Shown here piece by piece: positions 34,239-40,945 of a DNA stretch of 64,000 nt. Each line of letters begins with the position of its first letter. The first letter of the stretch is position 1. The notes beneath the pieces are model-generated. The model ran no database searches and was not told the origin of the DNA. It saw only the letters and a list, made by a program, of their open reading frames with translations. Both the position numbers and the translations under genes were made by a program. Source of the stretch: Alphaproteobacteria bacterium (lineage in GTDB: Bacteria > Pseudomonadota > Alphaproteobacteria > RF32 > CAG-239); assembly GCA_015062305.1 (NCBI GenBank), contig SUUX01000008.1:1-64000 (forward strand), given 5' to 3'.

Positions 34239-35508
34239 AGATTGCTCCCTCATAATGCCAAACTCTAGAACCTGGTGAATATCTTATCAGATTAATCTCA
34301 AGTCCTGAATATTTTATTAATAAATTTACCCAAGTTTGTGGATGATATGGTGAATCAATAGAAAATTTCAGTCGTTTGTATTGCTGCCCAGTATTAGATT
34401 TTACCATATCAACACTCATTGCAATCTTTACTCCAATCTTTTGGAATAAATCATTAAGTTCATTTTGCAATTCTGCCAATCTCAATTGAGGCGGAGACAT
34501 TTTTTCCTCTGGTTTTGTCACGCCCAAAGAGGCAGACAAAGAGTTTCCGTCTGCAGAGAATGCATAACCAGAAAATTGCAATCCCGAATCTTCCAAAGCT
34601 TGCTTTGCCCAAGACAATCTGCCAATATCTCTTCTCCATGATGTCGCTACAGAACTACCAGAACAAGAAATGTTCCCGATAGTCCATCCAGGAGGCAAAA
34701 TACCATTTAGAGCCAAAATCCCCTTTTGACATTCTAACATTGTCGTCTGAGGATCCGGAACCTTTTCCCACGGCTTAATTTCTACAACTTGTTCCACTTG
34801 TTTCGGAGCTACCTTAGGCTTTATCGGAACCACAACAGGCCTCACCGCAGGTGTCAAAAATAGTTTATCCACCAAGCTAGAGAGCAACCACAACCCAACA
34901 ACTGCCGATATTACTATCACCATCAGCAGCTTTGTACCTCGCAAGGCCTTAATCTTCTGAAGTCTAGATTTTGCACCTTTGGCCATCACTTCAGCAAGAT
35001 CTAGCTCTTCTGTTTCTTCCAGTCCCCATTCTTTCGGAGCAATTTTTTTACCCCAGTCCGGCACTGCCAACATGGACATAAATTGTTCTTTTGCTTCTTC
35101 TTCATCTAAGAACAACATATCTCCATCAGAGAGGATAATATCGTTTCTTACGCAAACATACCACCAACCTTGATTGGTCTTGAATACGGCAACATAAGAG
35201 CCAATATCTGACAATGCTGTTGCCAAAGCAACTGCACCAACGTTCTCTCCGCTCTTGTATCCTTCATGAGAAACACAAATACCAAACTGAGGAGCTTTTC
35301 CGCCTTTTATACAGAAAAGGTCAGCACCTTCCATCACCCCTGCAGAAGCATCTTCCACCTCTTGAAAAGGATCACTGGCGTTTTGCAACGGTTGCCAGAA
35401 AAGACTTGTTGCGTATTGCACATTATCCAGTTCAATATACGCTCCCCAAGAGCGTCTGGCAGAACCTGTCTCAATGTCTTCTTCTAACAAATTTGCTTCT
35501 TCAAGCAC
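34228..35508 (-). CDS. Type IVb pilus protein PilO-like
   Basis: 426 aa from a GTG at 35508, placed seven bases after GAGGAGA; the longest frame starts with a TTG that lies inside that ribosome site. A 170-residue N-terminal cytoplasmic domain with ASDIGSYVAVFKTNQGWWYV is typical of the PilO2/PAP family, followed by a single TM (LLMVIVISAVVGLWLLSSLV) and a periplasmic domain with one Cys pair (LECQKGI, ISCSGSS). Forms the inner-membrane alignment complex with PilP. Confidence 0.82.
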   Translation of the reverse strand: MLEEANLLEEDIETGSARRSWGAYIELDNVQYATSLFWQPLQNASDPFQEVEDASAGVMEGADLFCIKGGKAPQFGICVSHEGYKSGENVGAVALATALSDIGSYVAVFKTNQGWWYVCVRNDIILSDGDMLFLDEEEAKEQFMSMLAVPDWGKKIAPKEWGLEETEELDLAEVMAKGAKSRLQKIKALRGTKLLMVIVISAVVGLWLLSSLVDKLFLTPAVRPVVVPIKPKVAPKQVEQVVEIKPWEKVPDPQTTMLECQKGILALNGILPPGWTIGNISCSGSSVATSWRRDIGRLSWAKQALEDSGLQFSGYAFSADGNSLSASLGVTKPEEKMSPPQLRLAELQNELNDLFQKIGVKIAMSVDMVKSNTGQQYKRLKFSIDSPYHPQTWVNLLIKYSGLEINLIRYSPGSRVWHYEGAIYVL

Positions 35509-35530
35509 TGGGTTTCTCCTCAAAAGCGTC

Positions 35531-37132
35531 TTAATTCATCGACATTCTAGATTCTGGAGACAATGGTGTTTCCAAAACGACCGGTGTCAAGAGAATAACA
35601 AGAATGCTGCGATCTTTTTCTGCTCGTGCAGAACCTCCCAACAAAGAATTTTCTGCAGAACCAGTTCCTTCTTTAGCTGTTGTATTGTCTACCTTCTCAA
35701 ATCCGGTCAAAATCAATGTTTCTCCAGATGTCATAGCCACTTCTTGAGTAAATGCTCTGGATTCGACTTTCGGATTCTGAATATATTGGTTTTCATCACT
35801 AGCACCGAACTCAACTTTTTCCAAAGCAATCAAATCAGATAGAGTCATGTTAAACATCACCAACATTCTACCATGTTCCAAAATTCTTGGTAAAACATCT
35901 AATGTAAAGCCTGTCTCAATTTCTTCTGTCGTAACAGAAATATCATAATTGTTACCATCAGTTCCGCTGTTGGTTTTTGTCATCTCTGCAATATAATTTT
36001 GCTTTTGTGTTACTTGAATCGGAGCTGGCTTGTTGTTTAGAGTTGTAACAGTACCGCTTGTTACCAAAGAGGTATTGTTTCTTTGAGACAAAGCTTTTAT
36101 TGCTCCGTCAACTGTCCAATTGTTCTTCAATACACCCCATGAAATTCCGTTAGCCAAGCCTCCGGATGAAGCCACGCTTGAAGACCCAGCTACGCCTAGA
36201 GAGGTCACCCCATCATTAAAGGTAGCTTTAAGATCCAAACCATAGTTGTCAACATCATTAACAGATACTTGCAAAACTTTTACACTAATTGCAACTTGAC
36301 GAGACAAGCGTATGTTTTGCTCATTTATATATTTTGCAACTTTTTTAATATCATTAGGTGTCGCAGTAAGGGTGATTGTGCCGTCACCCGGAGACATTGT
36401 TAATCTGGAGCCTTCTGTTATCATAGAGCCAATACTTTTCTCAAAGCTATTCCACATTTCCAAATCAACACTTGTGTTCATATTTACTGAAGAGCTACCG
36501 CCTTCACCACTACTACTACCACCAACGTTAACAGACATACTTGGTTTTGTTGGCAAGCTATATACGACAAAGGTCTTGGTTACAAACTTATAAAAATGAA
36601 TTTCTTTCTTTTCAAACTTCCACCAAATACCAAATCTGGAAGCAATTTCATCCAATAGCCCGCTCAAAGGTCCCTGATAAGACACCAACATCTTATCTGG
36701 CTCAGCCCAATCTGTATTAATTGAATCTATACTAGGTCTGTTTGAAGCTCCTTTAGATTTTACATCGCTCTCCAAATGAGGAGCATATCTTATACCAAGA
36801 GAAGTGGTTTTATTAATCATATCTCCTATTTCAAACAACGTAATTGGGCGATTACTCACCAAAGTAATACCATTCTTACCTTCCAGATAAGCCGGCAAAG
36901 GCTCTCCCTCATATTCAACCTCACTCGTATCACCAAGCCAAATTTCGTCTTTGACCTTAATCAAATCTTGGTTGGCAATTTTTGTTGGGGTTTTAGATGC
37001 TTCATTTAATTTAGAGGCCGCTTCAAGTTCTCTTTCTATTGTTGCGTCCATATCTGTCGAAATAGAGCAAGACGCTACAACTGTTGCAGCGACTATTCCT
37101 AAACCAAATTTCTTCCAATTAGTTATATGCAT
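35531..37132 (-). CDS. Type IVb pilus secretin lipoprotein (PilN/BfpB-like)
   Basis: 533 aa from the ATG at 37132 (GGAGG upstream), which puts the lipobox VVASC at the normal distance. N-domains, a Gly/Ser-rich insert (VGGSSSGEGGSSS), and the secretin C-terminal region: ATPNDIKKVAKYINEQNIRL, AISVKVLQVSVND, VTTLNNKPAPIQVTQKQNYI and TSGETLILTGF. Forms the outer-membrane gate for the pilus. It overlaps the TcpQ-like gene by 14 bp. Confidence 0.9.
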   Translation of the reverse strand: MHITNWKKFGLGIVAATVVASCSISTDMDATIERELEAASKLNEASKTPTKIANQDLIKVKDEIWLGDTSEVEYEGEPLPAYLEGKNGITLVSNRPITLFEIGDMINKTTSLGIRYAPHLESDVKSKGASNRPSIDSINTDWAEPDKMLVSYQGPLSGLLDEIASRFGIWWKFEKKEIHFYKFVTKTFVVYSLPTKPSMSVNVGGSSSGEGGSSSVNMNTSVDLEMWNSFEKSIGSMITEGSRLTMSPGDGTITLTATPNDIKKVAKYINEQNIRLSRQVAISVKVLQVSVNDVDNYGLDLKATFNDGVTSLGVAGSSSVASSGGLANGISWGVLKNNWTVDGAIKALSQRNNTSLVTSGTVTTLNNKPAPIQVTQKQNYIAEMTKTNSGTDGNNYDISVTTEEIETGFTLDVLPRILEHGRMLVMFNMTLSDLIALEKVEFGASDENQYIQNPKVESRAFTQEVAMTSGETLILTGFEKVDNTTAKEGTGSAENSLLGGSARAEKDRSILVILLTPVVLETPLSPESRMSMN

Positions 37133-37763
37133 TTTCGTCCTCCATAGTCTCAACAACTAAGACTCTATTTCCTTTATAAAATGTTGCAACAGGAGCAGGG
37201 CGCGCTCTTGCAAAAGATCGTATCAGTGCAGAACTCACGTCTGCAAATCTACCGCGGAACATTGCTCCGGCAGAAAGAGTGTAATTTCTGTTGCTGTTCC
37301 AAATAAGGCGCCAACCAGCTCTTTCACTCCAGTCAGTCAACAAACCCTTGAGAGTAGACCCTTCTTCGGCCAACCAATCTTCTACCATATCTTCACCCGC
37401 AGCCATGTTGCTTGTTTCACTATCGGCGTCTGATTCTGTTTGAGCTGCGTTAATCTCATCTTCATAATCCATAACTTCTTCTTCTATTGTTGGAGGGATA
37501 GATGCAGACATATTGCTGGCGCCACCATTGGTAACAATATTTTTATCATGAGGGGTCCTTTCTCCAAACTCTCTATAGTCAGCAGCTCCATGGCGATAAT
37601 TTGTATATCCGTTTTCTGTAAAACCTGCAGGTTCTGCAATAATCAGTTCCTCCATGAATTCTGCTTCTGCGGCATCCCCAGAATTGTAGTTGTCGGTGCT
37701 GGTGCAACCGGTCAACAAAACGGCTGCCAATATATAAATAGCTTGTTCCGTTTTCCTTTTCAT
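37119..37763 (-). CDS. TcpQ/PilL-like lipoprotein of the type IVb pilus
   Basis: 214 aa from the ATG at 37763 with GAGG nine bases upstream; earlier ATGs at 37778, 37793 and 37808 would lengthen the signal sequence. Lipobox LLTGC. After an acidic linker (residues ~90-130) the C-terminal domain GSTLKGLLTDWSERAGWRLI then YTLSAGAMFRGRFADVSSALI matches the TcpQ/PilL domain that stabilises the secretin. First gene of the pil operon. Confidence 0.82.
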   Translation of the reverse strand: MKRKTEQAIYILAAVLLTGCTSTDNYNSGDAAEAEFMEELIIAEPAGFTENGYTNYRHGAADYREFGERTPHDKNIVTNGGASNMSASIPPTIEEEVMDYEDEINAAQTESDADSETSNMAAGEDMVEDWLAEEGSTLKGLLTDWSERAGWRLIWNSNRNYTLSAGAMFRGRFADVSSALIRSFARARPAPVATFYKGNRVLVVETMEDENAYN

Positions 37764-37803
37764 TTGTGCAATCCTCATTTTAAAATTTCTCATATTGTTT
37801 CCT

Positions 37804-37832
37804 ATCATACATATTGAAAATTAAATAATCAA
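37804..37832 (-). promoter_or_regulatory. Probable promoter of the pil operon
   Basis: Minus strand TTGATT (37827-37832), 17-bp spacer, TATGAT (37804-37809), about 35 bp before the TcpQ-like start. The upstream OmpA-like gene ends at 37850, so the pil genes can be transcribed independently of it. Confidence 0.55.
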
Positions 37833-37849
37833 GCATCACCGCAGACTTA

Positions 37850-39400
37850 TTACCATTGCTGATAATATCCTTCAGAAGCTCTATTTATCACAATGTTGTT
37901 CCTTTTGTTGTTAATGTTAGCTACTTTAATGGTTCTTATAATGAAAGAATTTGGCTCTCTTTGTGTAAACACAGTATTAATCTGACTAAATTTAACACCT
38001 TTGTTTGCTAAAATATTGTGTAGCAGATTTAGTCTCTTTTGTTGGAGGTCTCTGGTGTGGGTTCCATCAATTCTAATCTCTAGCAATAGATTGTCGTCAT
38101 TTGCTGTTCTAGATGCAAAGGCCTGTATCCAACGCAAGGTTTGTCCTGAAATTTCGGCTCTGTTTGGTTGGAAAGAAAGTCTCATCTCTGTTGGCATAAT
38201 CTTGCCGATAATTTCCTCTTTTTGAAATTTTTGTTTTATTTCTTCCAATATGTTTTTGTTGGGTTCTTTCACTTTGCTTTCTTTGTCGCTAAATATTGAG
38301 TTGAGCGATGTTAATAATTTGCTCTTCTGCGATATTTCTTTTACAACAGATAACGGTGTTTCTTGTTCTTCTGGTGAAGAGGTAGGTTGTGTGTTGTCGC
38401 CATAAGAGAGCTTGGGAACCAAGTGTTCGGTGTTCATAATGTCTTCGGGTATTGGTATTAGTAAATTTTTCACTGTGTCAGAAGCAACTTGAACGCCGTC
38501 ATTTTGTGCAACAGCCTTAGGCGACAGGGCTTCTTCTATTTGCTTGGCTTCTTTATTATAAAAATCTTCGTCAGCAACTTTGCTATTTTTGATTGCACCG
38601 GCTGCTTTGGCAACCAACCATGGTGAATCCGTTTTTTCAACCATCGGTTTCCACAAAGTGTCTTTGGATTCTGGTGCGATGTTTTCTTGAGATGCTGGTT
38701 TGCTCAAACTGTTTACAGGAATAGAGCTATCAGCAAGAGCAACCTTATTGGATTCCTGTTTTTCTGCTATTTCGACAATGGTTTTGCTTTCTGCCATTGG
38801 GTCGTGGCTTCGTTCTATTGGTAGCAGAGGGATTGGCTCATTTTTAGCCATTACAAGATTTTCTGAACTCTTAGCAGAAACAACTTGCTCGTGTTTATCT
38901 GAATTCTTTACCGAGGCAATATTACTTGTGTCAGGCGGAGAAAGAGGGATTGTCAACTTTTCTGCTTCAGCAAAAGAGGCAGAGCCTCTGTTTAAAGGAA
39001 TTTCCAATTCTTCTTTTTCAAAAATAGGTGGAATTTTTCTTTCTTCACTCACAGCAACCATGGCAGGCTTATCAAGCTCTGTATCTGATTCTGCAAAATC
39101 TAGTGGAATTTTCGGGGTTTCTATATCTTCGGCCATAATAACATCTTCAGCCATCACAATTTCCACATTTTCCGTCTTAATCTTTTCCGGAGAGCTAAGG
39201 GATATTTTCTTTATCGGAGCTAAAGGGGTTGGTTTTACAATATTTTCCGATTTTAAGAATAAAGTGATGTTTTTGCTTGGAATTTTAATGTCTGAAATGT
39301 TTTGAGAGGAGGCATGCCAATATACTCTGTTTGCAGCAAAAATTGCAAACAAAGAAACAGAAAAACTATATGCAAAAGTTTTTAAGCCTGTTTTCGACAT
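37850..39400 (-). CDS. Membrane-anchored envelope protein with OmpA-like C-terminal domain
   Basis: 516 aa from the ATG at 39400 (GAGGGG nine bases upstream). N-terminal anchor (FAYSFSVSLFAIFAANRVYW), a long low-complexity Pro/Ser/Glu linker with repeated PLxPxxxS and MAEDV/MAEDI elements (about residues 45-370), and a C-terminal domain MRLSFQPNRAEISGQTLRWI, LLLEIRIDGTHTRDLQQKRL, then TVFTQREPNSFIIRT. The layout (small beta-strand, helix, RIDGTHT...QKRLN) resembles OmpA/MotB peptidoglycan-binding domains, although the exact D...R motif is not clear. It lies between the pil and virB loci and might tether either to peptidoglycan. Confidence 0.65.
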   Translation of the reverse strand: MSKTGLKTFAYSFSVSLFAIFAANRVYWHASSQNISDIKIPSKNITLFLKSENIVKPTPLAPIKKISLSSPEKIKTENVEIVMAEDVIMAEDIETPKIPLDFAESDTELDKPAMVAVSEERKIPPIFEKEELEIPLNRGSASFAEAEKLTIPLSPPDTSNIASVKNSDKHEQVVSAKSSENLVMAKNEPIPLLPIERSHDPMAESKTIVEIAEKQESNKVALADSSIPVNSLSKPASQENIAPESKDTLWKPMVEKTDSPWLVAKAAGAIKNSKVADEDFYNKEAKQIEEALSPKAVAQNDGVQVASDTVKNLLIPIPEDIMNTEHLVPKLSYGDNTQPTSSPEEQETPLSVVKEISQKSKLLTSLNSIFSDKESKVKEPNKNILEEIKQKFQKEEIIGKIMPTEMRLSFQPNRAEISGQTLRWIQAFASRTANDDNLLLEIRIDGTHTRDLQQKRLNLLHNILANKGVKFSQINTVFTQREPNSFIIRTIKVANINNKRNNIVINRASEGYYQQW

Positions 39401-39710
39401 AAAATAAACCCCTCTAAACCCTTGATAAATCAAATTGCGACTCTTGGCAAGAGTCGCTAAAAAATATACACAGCATTGTTGATTTTTTTTCCGAATTTTT
39501 TAATTTTTATCATGCGTCAAAAAGATATTTTTTTTGAGTTTACAAGCTTTTAACCTCTGTGAATTTTTTGTTACAGCAAATTTTTGTAAGTGTAAACAGT
39601 ATGTTAACCATTTTTTGTTATAACCAATTTTGCTGGTAATTGCGGCAAAAATCGGGTATTCTAAAAGAGTATGAAGAGTTTTGCATAAATAATATTGAAG
39701 GAGAACTACA
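39401..39710. promoter_or_regulatory. Divergent intergenic region between the pil-side and virB loci
   Basis: 310 bp, very AT-rich, no coding frame. It holds a ribosome site for the OmpA-like gene, a 5-bp inverted repeat TTGATAAATCAA (39422-39433), a near-perfect 21-bp palindrome (39437-39457) and the virB2 ribosome site GAAGGAGAA. I see no convincing sigma70 promoter in either direction; TATTCT at about 39657 lacks a -35. Regulation by a dedicated activator is plausible but unproven. Confidence 0.55.
39437..39457. promoter_or_regulatory. Palindrome in the divergent region (possible operator)
   Basis: Arms GCGACTCTT (39437-39445) and AAGAGTCGC (39449-39457) around GGC: 9 bp plus a flexible centre. 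GC-rich against its AT-rich surroundings and followed by A/T runs. Confidence 0.55.
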
Positions 39711-40046
39711 ATGCAATTTATTAAAAATAATATTTGGACTTTCTGCTTGGTGGCAGTTTTTGCTTTGATGAGCTTTGCTGGTGATGCCGCCGCTCAATCT
39801 GTAATGATGACAGCAGAAGAAAAAGCCTTGAGCGTTTTTGAATCTGTTAAAGCGATTATTTTCGTTGTCGGCGGTTTCGGTTTGGTCGGTATTGCTTTTG
39901 GAGCAATCTTTGGCAAGGTAAACTGGAAATGGTTTGCTGGTCTTGCTGTTGGTTTGGCAATTTTGGCCGCAGCAGGCTCAATTGTTCATTATGCAACTGG
40001 TGAAGATGCAGGCCTCAGCAACACATTTGATGCTGCTGCTCAATAA
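39711..40046 (+). CDS. VirB2-like T4SS pilin
   Basis: 111 aa: signal peptide ending in AGDAAAQS, then two hydrophobic segments with a short polar turn, IFVVGGFGLVGIAFGAIF and WFAGLAVGLAILAAAG, joined by GKVNWK, the TrbC/VirB2 plan. Mature pilin of about 80 residues. GAAGGAGAACTACA precedes the ATG, the strongest ribosome site in the region, in keeping with a high-level product. A stable hairpin follows the gene. VirB2 is the subunit of the T4SS pilus. Confidence 0.85.
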   Translation: MQFIKNNIWTFCLVAVFALMSFAGDAAAQSVMMTAEEKALSVFESVKAIIFVVGGFGLVGIAFGAIFGKVNWKWFAGLAVGLAILAAAGSIVHYATGEDAGLSNTFDAAAQ

Positions 40047-40051
40047 TCTCC

Positions 40052-40097
40052 TTCTTACAGACTTGAGTTGCATCAAAGCAACTCAAGTCAGAAGGAG
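40052..40097 (+). terminator. Long stem-loop 3' of virB2, probable message-stabilising structure
   Basis: Perfect 11-bp core (ACTTGAGTTGC, 40061-40071, with GCAACTCAAGT, 40078-40088) extended by imperfect pairs to 40052/40097. No T-run, so probably not a full terminator; may protect the pilin message from 3' decay. Confidence 0.6.
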
Positions 40098-40106
40098 CAA
40101 AGCAAT

Positions 40107-40157
40107 AGGGGGCTTGGAAAGTCGGCTGTTTCGATCTAACCTTCCCCCCCTCTTTTT
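40107..40157 (+). terminator. Possible partial terminator between virB2 and the next gene
   Basis: AGGGGG (40107-40112) can pair with CCCCCT (40146-40151), followed by CTTTTT. With a loop of about 33 nt the structure is weak; it may reduce read-through so that virB2 exceeds downstream genes. Confidence 0.4.
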
Positions 40158-40216
40158 ATAAAAATGTTTTTACACATCTCTCTTTGCACGGGGGAGATAT
40201 CTAAGAGCAAAAAATA

Positions 40217-40281
40217 AGGAGGCTGTCATGAAAAATTTCAAAAAAATATGTCAAGTTTTGCTGTTGGCAGCCATTTGTTGT
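40217..40281 (+). repeat. Duplicated ribosome site and signal peptide, copy 1
   Basis: AGGAGGCTGTC plus the first 18 codons of the VirB2-like gene match 40881-40945 at 60 of 65 positions, with all five mismatches inside codons (two of them silent wobble, two changing Ala to Thr/Val). Confidence 0.85.
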
Positions 40282-40800
40282 GTATACTCTCAGTTCTCTT
40301 TAGCGGTTACTTTGCAAGAATGTGATAGAACTTGTGCTTCACAAAAAGACGGTCACTGTGTGCAAACATCACCAGGAGATGCCAATAGTTATGTTTGTAT
40401 GGCTGGAAAAAATGTTGAGCCCGCAGAAGGTGCCGGAGTTAAGGCGGCAAACGATATGGAGGAATATTATAAGCAACAAAAAAATATTGTTCCTGCAGGG
40501 GGCAATGGTACTCAAGACCAAGGTGCGGTTACAGGCTGTTCTGCCAACACAGGTCTATTTAGCGGATTGATTCAAACCGGAAGCGAGATATTCAAGGGTT
40601 TAAGAGATTTAATATATGTTGTTGCTGGCTTTGGTATCATAGGTGTTGCTGTTGGTGGATTCTTTGGCAATCTTAACTGGAAGTGGCTTGGTGCAATATT
40701 AATAGCGTTGGTTGTTATTGCTTCCACCGGAGAAATTATCAATATGATAACAGGATGTGAAAATTTTACATCAGGAATGATTACCGATACGCTTAAATAA
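40228..40800 (+). CDS. Second VirB2-like protein with Cys-rich N-terminal extension
   Basis: 190 aa. Signal peptide (KICQVLLLAAICCVYSQFSLA), then an added domain of about 75 residues with four Cys (CDRTCASQKDGHCVQT, VCMAG), a Gly-rich spacer, and a C-terminal VirB2-like hairpin: LIYVVAGFGIIGVAVGGFFG then LNWKWLGAILIALVVIASTG, closely parallel to the gene before it (GKVNWKWF). It ends with ITGCENFTSGMITDTLK, another Cys. Probably a minor pilin or pilus-tip/base variant. Confidence 0.75.
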   Translation: MKNFKKICQVLLLAAICCVYSQFSLAVTLQECDRTCASQKDGHCVQTSPGDANSYVCMAGKNVEPAEGAGVKAANDMEEYYKQQKNIVPAGGNGTQDQGAVTGCSANTGLFSGLIQTGSEIFKGLRDLIYVVAGFGIIGVAVGGFFGNLNWKWLGAILIALVVIASTGEIINMITGCENFTSGMITDTLK

Positions 40801-40880
40801 AAAATCAAAAAACTGTAACATTCAAAGTGCAATTTTTGTGTTAATATAAAAGATAAGAACTAAAGGAACCAAATATCTGT

Positions 40881-40945
40881 AGGAGGCTGTCATGAAAAAT
40901 TTCAAAAAAATATGTCAGGTTTTACTGTTGACAGTCATCTGTTGT
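40881..40945 (+). repeat. Duplicated ribosome site and signal peptide, copy 2
   Basis: Counterpart of 40217-40281 at the start of the 1752-aa gene. Points to tandem duplication of a VirB2-like gene, after which the second copy was enlarged. Confidence 0.85.
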
